From Mycobacterium sp. IS-1496 (GTDB lineage: Bacteria; Actinomycetota; Actinomycetes; Mycobacteriales; Mycobacteriaceae), in contig NZ_LQIU01000012.1 in the NCBI RefSeq assembly GCF_001499995.1, positions 310,001 through 374,000 on the forward strand: a stretch of 64,000 nucleotides of DNA. Reading direction: 5' to 3'. Below the pieces are notes generated by a model that was not told the DNA's origin, did no database searches, and was given only the letters and a program-made list of their open reading frames with translations. Within the stretch, counting starts at the first letter, position 1. Each line of letters starts with the position of its first letter. The translations under genes were made by a program, and so were the position numbers. Below, piece by piece: positions 1-7,404 of this stretch.

Positions 1-1
1 G

Positions 2-706
2 TCGCAGGCCGACTTCGACGTCCCGGCCGGCGGTGTCGTCGCGGTCATCGGCAGCAACGGCGCGGGTAAGACCACACTGCTGCAGGTGGTGCTCGGCCTG
101 CTGCCGCCCTCGACCGGGCGGGTCGAGGTGTTCGGCCGCCCACCGGGTGCGCTCAACGGCCAGATCGGCTATGTCCCACAGAACTACGGATCGAACGCCG
201 GCGAGGCCGTCCGTGCCAGGGACGCGGTCATGCTGGGCCTCAACGGGCACCGCTGGGGTCTCGGCCGGCCCTCACGGGTGGACCGCGAATGTGTCGAGCG
301 GGCGCTGTCCGCAGTCGACGCGACGGCGATCGCCGACCGGCGGTTGTCCCAGCTGTCGGGCGGGCAGCGGCAGCGCGTCGCCCTGGCCGAGGCGCTCGTC
401 GGCCGCCCGAGGATGCTCATCCTCGACGAACCGCTGGCCGCACTCGACATGCGCAGCCAGCATGAACTCGTCGCGCTGGTGAAGACGGTCAACGAGCAGT
501 TCGGGGTGACCGTGCTGGTCGTCGCGCACGATCTGAACCCGCTGCTGCCCATCCTCACCGGTGCGATCTATCTGCTCGACGGGCATCCGCACTACGACAC
601 CCTCGACGGGGTGGTCGACGAGAAACTGCTCACCCACCTGTACGGCGCCGCGGTCGAAGTGGTGCATACCCCGCAGGGCGATCTCTTCGTGCGGAGGATG
701 CGGTGA
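2..706 (+). CDS. Metal ABC transporter ATP-binding protein (5' partial)
   Basis: ATPase of an ABC importer of the zinc/manganese class. The reading frame is already open at the left edge, so the true start lies outside the window. Visible motifs in order: Walker A GSNGAGKTT close to the edge, the ABC signature LSGGQRQR, Walker B MLILDEP and the switch histidine in VVAHD. It overlaps the following permease gene by four bases (GTGA), so the two are translationally coupled. Metal specificity is inferred from the permease partner family and is not proven by sequence. A substrate-binding protein gene presumably lies upstream. Confidence 0.9.
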   Translation, partial: SQADFDVPAGGVVAVIGSNGAGKTTLLQVVLGLLPPSTGRVEVFGRPPGALNGQIGYVPQNYGSNAGEAVRARDAVMLGLNGHRWGLGRPSRVDRECVERALSAVDATAIADRRLSQLSGGQRQRVALAEALVGRPRMLILDEPLAALDMRSQHELVALVKTVNEQFGVTVLVVAHDLNPLLPILTGAIYLLDGHPHYDTLDGVVDEKLLTHLYGAAVEVVHTPQGDLFVRRMR

Positions 707-1569
707 CGACCTCGGTGCTGGCCCTCTCGTACCAGGACAACTGGTGGCAGATCCTGACGTCGGCCTTCATGCGCAACGCGCTCGTGGGCGGCACCGTCGT
801 CGCGTTGGCCGCCGGGCTGATCGGCTACTTCGTCGTCGTGCGCAATACCGCGTTCGCCGCGCACGCGCTCGCCCACATCGGCCTGCCGGGCGCGACGGGT
901 GCCGTACTGCTCGGGCTCCCGGTGGCGCTGGGGCTCGGGGTGTTCTGCATCGGCGGCGCACTGGTGATCGGCGCGCTGGGCCGCCGGGCGGCCGACCGCG
1001 AGGTGGCGACGGGGACCGTGCTGGCCATGGCGACCGGCCTGGGACTGCTGTTCAACTCTCTGGCCACGCGCAATTCGAGCACGATGACCAACGTGCTGTT
1101 CGGCAACCTGCTCGCGATCACCGGCGAGCAGATCGTGTCGTTCGCGGTGTTGCTCGGCGTGCTCGCGGCCGGTATCGGCGTCATCTACCGGCCGCTGCTG
1201 TTCACCTCGGTCAACGCGCAGGTGGCCGACGCGAAGGGCGTGCCGGTGCGTGGGCTCTCGGTGGTGTTCATGGTGCTGCTCGGCCTCACGGTCACCATGG
1301 CCGTCCAGGCGGTCGGGACGCTGCTGCTGTTCGCGTTGGTGGTGACGCCCGCGGCGGCGGCGATCATGCTGACCGCAAGGCCCGCGGTGGCCATCGCGCT
1401 GTCGACGGCGATCAACCTCGCGGCGGTCTGGGTGGGTCTGGCGCTGTCGGCGATGTTCAACGCCCCGCCCAGCTTCGTCATCGTCACCATCGCCTGCGGT
1501 GTGTGGGCGGCGGTGTGGGCGGTCGAACGCGGACTGCGATCGTCGGCCGATCGTGTGCTGGTGACCTGA
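703..1569 (+). CDS. Metal ABC transporter permease (ZnuB/MntB family)
   Basis: 288-residue polytopic membrane protein of the ABC-3 permease family, which forms the membrane channel for Zn2+ or Mn2+ uptake with the ATPase encoded just upstream. About eight hydrophobic segments are visible, including the family-typical stretch in which an ALAHIGLPGA motif follows the second segment. The GTG start overlaps the stop of the ATPase gene. In M. smegmatis a znuABC-like operon lies next to kstR (recalled knowledge), consistent with this position. Zinc versus manganese cannot be decided from sequence. Confidence 0.9.
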   Translation: MTTSVLALSYQDNWWQILTSAFMRNALVGGTVVALAAGLIGYFVVVRNTAFAAHALAHIGLPGATGAVLLGLPVALGLGVFCIGGALVIGALGRRAADREVATGTVLAMATGLGLLFNSLATRNSSTMTNVLFGNLLAITGEQIVSFAVLLGVLAAGIGVIYRPLLFTSVNAQVADAKGVPVRGLSVVFMVLLGLTVTMAVQAVGTLLLFALVVTPAAAAIMLTARPAVAIALSTAINLAAVWVGLALSAMFNAPPSFVIVTIACGVWAAVWAVERGLRSSADRVLVT

Positions 1570-1599
1570 CGGCGGCCGGATCGGCTAACGTGACAGAAC

Positions 1600-2700
1600 A
1601 TGTCCAGGAGTGCGGAGCCGCGGCGACACGCGACCCTGGCCTCGCTCGCGGCCGAGCTGAAGGTCAGCCGCACCACGATCTCCAACGCGTACAACCGGCC
1701 CGACCAATTGTCGGCCGAACTGCGCGAGCGAATCTTCACCGCTGCCAAGCGACTCGGCTACCCCGGGCCCGATCCGGTCGCCAGGTCGCTGCGCACCCGC
1801 AGGGCCGGTGCCGTCGGGCTGATGATCACCGAACCGCTGAACTACTCCTTCAGCGATCCGGCCGCGCTGGACTTCGTTGCCGGCCTTGCCGAATCGTGTG
1901 AGGAGGCGGGTCAGGGCCTGCTTCTGGTCGCCATCGGGCCGAACCGCAGCGTGCAGGACGGTTCGGCAGCCGTCCTGGCCGCAGGCGTCGACGGTTTCGT
2001 CATCTACTCGGCGAGCGACGACGATCCGTACCTCCCGGTCGTGCAGCAGCGGCACCTGCCGGTGGTCGTCGTCGACCAGCCCAGAGACGTCCCCGGCACC
2101 TCCCGGGTCGGCATCGACGATCGGGCGGCGATGCGCGAGCTCACCGAATACGTACTGGGCCTTGGTCACCGGCAGATCGGGCTGCTCACCATGCGGCTCG
2201 GCCTCGAGCGGCCCGACGGCAGCCCGCGACCCGCGATCGCCGATCCCGACCGGTTGCGGACACCGCACTTCCACGTCCAGCGCGAACGCATCGGCGGCGT
2301 GTACGACGCGATCGCGGCGGCCGGACTCGACCAGCGCGCGGTGACGGTCGTCGAGAGCTACGAGCACCTGCCCACCTCGGGCGGCGCGGCCGCCGAGGTG
2401 GCGATGGCCGCCAACCCGCGGCTGACCGCGCTGATGTGCACGGCCGACGTGCTCGCGCTGTCGGCGATGGACCATCTGCGCTCGCGCGGCATCTACGTCC
2501 CAGGACAGATGACCGTCACGGGGTTCGACGGGATTCCCGACGCGGTGCGCCGCGGACTCACCACCGTCGTCCAACCCAGCATGGAGAAGGGGCGTCGCGC
2601 CGGCCGGTTGCTGCATCAGCCGCCCCGCAACGGCCTGCCGGTCGTCGACATCCTCGACACCCGCATGGTGCGCGGCCGCACCGCGGGCCCGCCCGCCTGA
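1600..2700 (+). CDS. LacI-family transcriptional regulator (Rv3575c-like)
   Basis: 366 residues. The N-terminal helix-turn-helix (about residues 13-32, TLASLAAELKVSRTTISNAY) is a classical LacI DNA-binding domain. It is followed by a hinge and a periplasmic-binding-protein-like sensor domain with the usual GFDGIPDA motif near the C-terminus. M. tuberculosis has a LacI-family gene (Rv3575c) in the same place beside kstR, so this is probably its orthologue. Ligand and target genes are unknown. It ends exactly where the convergent kinase-like gene ends (no intergenic space). Confidence 0.85.
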   Translation: MSRSAEPRRHATLASLAAELKVSRTTISNAYNRPDQLSAELRERIFTAAKRLGYPGPDPVARSLRTRRAGAVGLMITEPLNYSFSDPAALDFVAGLAESCEEAGQGLLLVAIGPNRSVQDGSAAVLAAGVDGFVIYSASDDDPYLPVVQQRHLPVVVVDQPRDVPGTSRVGIDDRAAMRELTEYVLGLGHRQIGLLTMRLGLERPDGSPRPAIADPDRLRTPHFHVQRERIGGVYDAIAAAGLDQRAVTVVESYEHLPTSGGAAAEVAMAANPRLTALMCTADVLALSAMDHLRSRGIYVPGQMTVTGFDGIPDAVRRGLTTVVQPSMEKGRRAGRLLHQPPRNGLPVVDILDTRMVRGRTAGPPA

Positions 2701-3648
2701 CTAATCGGTCCTGGCGCGCCACAGGTCGACCGTCGGCGCCAGCGCTTCGACGAGCATTGGCAACTGCGGCGCCATCGCCAGAGCGGCGACCGCGGCGAGC
2801 AGCCCCGCCGACTCGGTGATCGCGACCACCCGCTCGTCGAGGGTGCGCAGACCCAGTTCGGTGGCGGCCGCGTCGTAGGCGGCCCGGCCCTCGGGCCCCA
2901 CCAGCGCGAGGTCCGACTCCACCGCACCCAGCGTCACCAGTTCGAAATCCGACCAGTACTCGCCGGTGGCGGTGACGATCATGTTGTGGAACGGGGCATC
3001 GCCGTGGACGGGCTGGAGGTCGACGCCGGGGAATTTCGACTCGAACGCCGCCCGTGACGTCATCACCGGTTCGATGCGCTCCCAATCCCGTTGCGCACGA
3101 ATCACATCAGCCCGGTCGAGCAGGCCGGGGTGGTGCTCCAGCTCGGCCAGTGCCTCGGGGATGTACGTGTCGAACTGTGTCCAGAACCCCAGCCCTTCAC
3201 CGTCGTACTCGCGCAGTGCGGCGTGCAGGCGCGCTGTCGACGCGCACCTTCGCCGCCAGTCCGGCTCGGCGTCGGTGACCGCGTCGAGGTACTGCCAGAA
3301 GGTCATCGAGAAGCCGTCTCGGGCAACGGGTTCACGCGGTACCAGCGGAGCGGGCGGCACCACCGGGAACCCACGGTCGGCCAGCCAGCCCGCGACCGCG
3401 AGTTCGGCTCGCTGCTGCGCCGCCTGCCGGTCCGGGCGTGTGCGCAGCGATGGAGGCAGGACCGTCGGCACGCGCACCGCCACCGGTGCGGGCGCCAGGT
3501 GGACGATGACGGAGAAGACGTCGTAGAGCACCCGCGGTTCGTCGACGTGCAGGCCGAGGTCGCGCCCGGCGGCGGTAGCGGCCGCGACGGCGCGGGCGGT
3601 GCGCGACGCCAGATCGCCGGGGGACAGCATCGACCGCGGTCCGGTCAT
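2701..3648 (-). CDS. Aminoglycoside-phosphotransferase-like (APH fold) protein
   Basis: 315 residues with the choline/aminoglycoside kinase fold. The catalytic loop is visible as VHGDAPFHNMIV, the Brenner-type HGDxxxxN motif, followed by DFE in place of the DFG/DFD metal site. The start overlaps the stop of otsB by four bases (ATGA), so it is probably co-transcribed with it. The substrate is unknown. Such proteins act on small metabolites or sugars as often as on antibiotics, so a resistance role should not be assumed. Confidence 0.75.
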   Translation of the reverse strand: MTGPRSMLSPGDLASRTARAVAAATAAGRDLGLHVDEPRVLYDVFSVIVHLAPAPVAVRVPTVLPPSLRTRPDRQAAQQRAELAVAGWLADRGFPVVPPAPLVPREPVARDGFSMTFWQYLDAVTDAEPDWRRRCASTARLHAALREYDGEGLGFWTQFDTYIPEALAELEHHPGLLDRADVIRAQRDWERIEPVMTSRAAFESKFPGVDLQPVHGDAPFHNMIVTATGEYWSDFELVTLGAVESDLALVGPEGRAAYDAAATELGLRTLDERVVAITESAGLLAAVAALAMAPQLPMLVEALAPTVDLWRARTD

Positions 3649-4409
3649 GCCTGCCGGCGCACGGCCAGCAGGTATTCCAGCGCCTCGGCCACGTCGGAGG
3701 GGTCGTCCACCCGGTAGGCCGCCGCGGTGTCGCCGGGGCCGACCTTGACGCCGATATCGCCGTCGCGCATCCGGCGGAACCCCTTCTCGTCGGTCACGTC
3801 GTCGCCGAGGAACACCACCGCCGAGGCGTCGTGCTGATCGCGCAGGATGTCGACCGCCTGACCCTTGTCGGTGTGGATGACGGCGAACTCCTTGACCGCC
3901 TTGCCGTCGGTCACCTGTGCATCCCAGGCCGCGGCCGCCCGGTCGGCGCGACGCATCGCCGCGTCACCGTCGTCTGCCGACGCGTTGCGCACGTGCAGCG
4001 CGACGCTGGCCGGCTTGAGTTCGGTTGTCACGCCGGGGTAGTCGGCGGCGATCGCGTCGAGGGTTCGCTTGATTTCGACCAGCAGCGCCTCGGCTCGCGC
4101 GTCGACCGGCGATACGAACCCGGTGTCGAATTCCGACCCGTGGCTGCCGACGAGGTGTACCCGCTCGGAGGCCCCCGAAAGCTCTCGGAGGACGGCGAGC
4201 GCGCGGCCGGAGATCAGGGAGACCGCGGTGGCCGGCAGCGTGGCGAGCTCCTCCAGGGCCGCCGCCGACGCGGGCAGCGGGCGGGCGTCGGCGGGGTTGG
4301 ACACGATCGGCGCGAGGGTGCCGTCGTAGTCGCAGGCGATCAGCAGTCGGGGAAGTCGCGCGGCGCGGTCGATCGCCTGGCGGAGGTCTGTCGGTACGCC
4401 GTCGGCCAC
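3645..4409 (-). CDS. otsB: Trehalose-6-phosphate phosphatase
   Basis: 254-residue HAD-superfamily phosphatase that hydrolyses trehalose-6-phosphate to trehalose. HAD motif I appears as DYDGTLAPI near residue 27, motif II as the serine in SLISGR, and the C-terminal metal-binding motif as FLGDDVTDEKGF. The length matches the short single-domain OtsB type rather than the longer mycobacterial OtsB2 with an N-terminal extension. It lies four bases downstream of kstR on the same strand and overlaps the kinase-like gene, suggesting a kstR-otsB-kinase transcript. Confidence 0.88.
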   Translation of the reverse strand: MADGVPTDLRQAIDRAARLPRLLIACDYDGTLAPIVSNPADARPLPASAAALEELATLPATAVSLISGRALAVLRELSGASERVHLVGSHGSEFDTGFVSPVDARAEALLVEIKRTLDAIAADYPGVTTELKPASVALHVRNASADDGDAAMRRADRAAAAWDAQVTDGKAVKEFAVIHTDKGQAVDILRDQHDASAVVFLGDDVTDEKGFRRMRDGDIGVKVGPGDTAAAYRVDDPSDVAEALEYLLAVRRQA

Positions 4410-4413
4410 GCGT

Positions 4414-5070
4414 TCAGATCTTAGGGCGGTCGCCGTCGCCGATGAGCAGCCGCACCGCCAGATCGAGCCGTTTGCTCACGTCGGTCGCCGAGGCGCGGCG
4501 GGTCAGCCATGCCAGCAGATTCGACAGCCAGACGTCGGAGATGACGCGGGCGATGTGGTACTGGTCCTCGGTCGGCTCACCGTCGCTCATCGCGCGGGCG
4601 AACATCGAGTCCATCAGCTTTCCGACGTGATCGACCTCACCGGCGGCCGAGGCGTCGGCGAACACGAATGCGCGCGTCATGGCCTCGGTCAGCAGCGGGT
4701 TGCGCTGCATCGCGCGGTTGAGCTTGCCGACCATGAAGTTCAGCCGCTGGTACGGCGTGCCACCGGCGAGCGCGGCCCGGTCGGTCTTGGCGTCGATCCG
4801 CTCGAACTCGCGACCCAGCGCCGACACCAGCAGATGCACCTTCGACGGGAAGTAGCGGTACAGGGTGCCGACGGCGACGTCCGCGCGTTCGGCGACGGCA
4901 CGCATCTGCACGGCCTCGTAACCGCCTTTCGACGCGATCGCGAGGGTGGCGTCGAGGATCCGCTTGCGCCGCTCCCGCTGCGCCTCGGAGCCGAGTTCGG
5001 ATTCCGCGAGCACCGCCACGTTCGTCACCTCGCGCGGCCGTGAACCCGAGTTGCTTGCTGGCGACGACAT
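4414..5070 (-). CDS. kstR: TetR-family repressor of cholesterol catabolism, KstR
   Basis: 218 residues. The core from LAESELGSEAQRERRKR onward matches mycobacterial KstR very closely, including the TetR helix-turn-helix (AERADVAVGTLYRYFPSK) and the conserved DQYHIARVISDVWLSNLLAW segment. KstR represses the sterol side-chain and ring A/B genes and is released by 3-oxo-steroid CoA thioesters (known for the family). The ATG used here adds about 18 residues compared with M. tuberculosis KstR; a downstream GTG at VTNVAVLAESE would give the shorter form. It is divergent from fadE34 across a KstR box. Confidence 0.96.
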   Translation of the reverse strand: MSSPASNSGSRPREVTNVAVLAESELGSEAQRERRKRILDATLAIASKGGYEAVQMRAVAERADVAVGTLYRYFPSKVHLLVSALGREFERIDAKTDRAALAGGTPYQRLNFMVGKLNRAMQRNPLLTEAMTRAFVFADASAAGEVDHVGKLMDSMFARAMSDGEPTEDQYHIARVISDVWLSNLLAWLTRRASATDVSKRLDLAVRLLIGDGDRPKI

Positions 5071-5212
5071 GCCGTTTGACGCTCCTTCGTTCTGCGTATC
5101 CCCCCAGAAACGATACGCATGCCGGTCTCCGATTTCTCACCTCAGCACTGGTGCGACACCGACGTGTCCTGCTGCGATGCCGGTCGACTTGACGGTCGAA
5201 CACTGTCACCAT

Positions 5213-5226
5213 TAGAACACGTTCTA
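5213..5226. promoter_or_regulatory. KstR operator (kstR-fadE34 intergenic)
   Basis: TAGAACACGTTCTA, a perfect match to the KstR consensus TnnAACnnGTTnnA and fully palindromic. It lies 43 bases upstream of the fadE34 ATG and between the divergent kstR and fadE34 genes, so it can serve fadE34 and autoregulate kstR. Confidence 0.93.
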
Positions 5227-5268
5227 GTGAGGAGTATGGCCTTCTCACCCAACGCGAGGAGTCCGGAA

Positions 5269-7395
5269 ATGACCCAGTCAGTGCTGTCGGGGTCCGGCCC
5301 CGGTACCGACGAGCAGTTTGCTGCCCGCGAGATGGTGCGTGACTGGGCCGCGGCGTCGCGCGCGTCGGAAGCCGCCCGCGAAGTCGAGCAGGGCGACGCG
5401 GACGCCTGGCGGCGGGCGTACGCGGGCCTGGCCGAACTCGGCATCTTCGGGGTGGCAATCCCCGAGGATCAAGGCGGCGCCGGCGGGACCGTCGAAGACC
5501 TGTGCGCGATGGTCGACGAGGCTGCCGCGGCCATGGTGCCCGGGCCGGTCGCCACGACGGCGCTGGCCACGCTGGTGGTGACCGACGCCGACCTGCTCGA
5601 GGCGCTGGCGTCCGGGGAACGCACCGCGGGTCTCAGCCTGACCGCCGAGGTGACGGTCGACGGTGCCACCGCGTCCGGCGTCGCGCCGCACGTGCTCGGC
5701 GCCGACCCCTCCGGGCTGCTCCTGCTGCCCGCCGGCGACGCGGTGCTGCTGGTCGACGCCACCGCCGACGGGGTGACGGTCGAACCGCTGACCGCGACGG
5801 ACTTCTCCCGTCCGCTGGCGCGGGTGGTCCTCGACAACGCACCCGTGGTGACCCTGGACGTCACCGCCGGACGCTTGGCGGATCTCACCGCGACGCTGCT
5901 CGCCGCCGAGGCGGCCGGTCTGGCCAGGTGGCAGCTGGTCACCGCGACCGAATACGCCAAGGTGCGCGAACAGTTCGGCAAGCCGATCGGCAGCTTCCAG
6001 GCCATCAAACACATGTGCGCCGAGATGCTGCTGCGCGCCGAACAGGTGTCGGTCACCGCGGCGGATGCGGCCCGCGCCGTCACCGAGGGTGACGAGCGGC
6101 AGCTGAGCATCGCGGCCGCGGTCGCGGCGGCCGCGGGGATCGACGCGGCGAAGGCCAACGCCAAGGACTGCATCCAGGTGCTCGGCGGCATCGGCATCAC
6201 CTGGGAACACGATGCGCATCTCTATCTGCGCCGGGCGTACGGCATTTCGCAGGTGCTCGGCGGCCGCTCGCGCTGGCTGCGCCGCATCGCCGACCTGACC
6301 CAGCAGGGGGTGCGCCGCGAGCTGCGGATCGACCTCGACTCGGTCGAAGGGCTGCGGCCCGAGATCCGCGCCGCTGTGGCGGACATCGCGAAGCTGCCTG
6401 CCGAACAACGTCAGCCCGCGCTCGCCGAGGCCGGTCTGCTCGCGCCGCACTGGCCGAAACCGTTCGGCAGGGCCGCGTCGCCGGCCGAGCAGCTGTTGAT
6501 CGACCAGGAGATGGCCGACGCCCAGGTGGTCCGGCCCGATCTGGTCATCGGCTGGTGGGCCGCGCCGACGATCCTCGAACACGGCAGCCCCGAGCAGATC
6601 GAGCAGTTCGTCCCCGCCACCCTGAGCGGTGAGCTGTCGTGGTGCCAGCTGTTCAGCGAGCCGGGCGCCGGCTCGGACCTGGCCGCACTGCGGACGAAAG
6701 CCGTTCGCGCCGAGGGTGGTTGGCGACTGACCGGACAGAAGGTGTGGACGTCGGCCGCCCACAAGGCGCACTGGGGTGTCTGTCTGGCGCGCACCGATCC
6801 GGATGCGCCCAAACACAAGGGCATCACGTACTTCCTCATCGACATGAAGTCGCCGGGCATCGTGATCCGCCCACTGCGCGAGATCACCGGTGACGAGCTG
6901 TTCAACGAGGTGTTCTTCGACGACGTCTTCGTCCCCGACGAGATGGTGGTCGGAAAGGTCAACGACGGGTGGCGGCTGGCCCGCACCACGCTGGCCAACG
7001 AACGGGTGGCGATGGCCGGCGGCACCGCACTGGGCAATCCGATGGAGGAACTGCTGCGCACGGTGGCCGAACGCGGCCTCGACGCCGCCGATCAGGACCG
7101 GCTGGGGCACCTGATCCTGACCGCGCAGGTGGGGTCCCTGCTGGATCAGCGGATCGCGCAGAAGGCGGTCGGCGGACAGGATCCCGGTGCGGAGTCCAGC
7201 GCACGCAAGCTGATCGGCGTGCGGTACCGGCAGGGGCTGGCGGAGTTCCGGATGGATCTGTCCGACGGCGCCGGCGCCGTGGCCACCCAGCAGGTGCACG
7301 ACTTCCTCAACACCCGCTGCCTGACCATCGCGGGCGGCACCGAGCAGATCCTGCTCACCCTCGCCGGGGAACGGCTACTCGGCCTGCCCCGGTAG
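5269..7395 (+). CDS. fadE34: Acyl-CoA dehydrogenase FadE34 (ChsE3), fused two-domain type
   Basis: 708-residue tandem acyl-CoA dehydrogenase. The first half (about 1-330) and the second half (about 380-705) each show ACAD segments, for example QFGKPIGSFQAIKH and IQVLGGIGITWEHDAHLYLRRA in the first, and QLFSEPGAGSDLA and NTRCLTIAGGTEQILL in the second. In M. tuberculosis the orthologue Rv3573c dehydrogenates the five-carbon sterol side-chain CoA ester. The start at MTQSVLSGSG was chosen because a GAGGAG ribosome-binding site precedes it and the KstR box lies just upstream; the frame is open further upstream. Its last 30 codons plus stop lie inside a 102-bp sequence repeated at 9882-9983. Confidence 0.93.
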   Translation: MTQSVLSGSGPGTDEQFAAREMVRDWAAASRASEAAREVEQGDADAWRRAYAGLAELGIFGVAIPEDQGGAGGTVEDLCAMVDEAAAAMVPGPVATTALATLVVTDADLLEALASGERTAGLSLTAEVTVDGATASGVAPHVLGADPSGLLLLPAGDAVLLVDATADGVTVEPLTATDFSRPLARVVLDNAPVVTLDVTAGRLADLTATLLAAEAAGLARWQLVTATEYAKVREQFGKPIGSFQAIKHMCAEMLLRAEQVSVTAADAARAVTEGDERQLSIAAAVAAAAGIDAAKANAKDCIQVLGGIGITWEHDAHLYLRRAYGISQVLGGRSRWLRRIADLTQQGVRRELRIDLDSVEGLRPEIRAAVADIAKLPAEQRQPALAEAGLLAPHWPKPFGRAASPAEQLLIDQEMADAQVVRPDLVIGWWAAPTILEHGSPEQIEQFVPATLSGELSWCQLFSEPGAGSDLAALRTKAVRAEGGWRLTGQKVWTSAAHKAHWGVCLARTDPDAPKHKGITYFLIDMKSPGIVIRPLREITGDELFNEVFFDDVFVPDEMVVGKVNDGWRLARTTLANERVAMAGGTALGNPMEELLRTVAERGLDAADQDRLGHLILTAQVGSLLDQRIAQKAVGGQDPGAESSARKLIGVRYRQGLAEFRMDLSDGAGAVATQQVHDFLNTRCLTIAGGTEQILLTLAGERLLGLPR

Positions 7396-7404
7396 CTCAG
7401 CCGA
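7303..7404 (+). repeat. 102-bp direct repeat, left copy (fadE34 3' end)
   Basis: Identical base for base to 9882-9983, spaced 2579 bp. It covers the last 30 codons and stop of fadE34 and nine bases beyond. Flanking bases diverge immediately on both sides (C versus G on the left; CCTAGC versus AGGTGG on the right). The left copy keeps fadE34 intact, the right copy keeps the stop codon of the neighbouring convergent gene. The two copies therefore bracket an insertion. Confidence 0.97.

Noticed and set aside
2701..3648. Antibiotic-resistance aminoglycoside phosphotransferase
   Set aside because: Only the general kinase fold is visible and it sits in an operon with otsB; substrate cannot be inferred.
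5278..7299. 673-codon minus-strand open frame inside fadE34
   Set aside because: Composition of a mirror frame; fadE34 on the plus strand is unambiguous.
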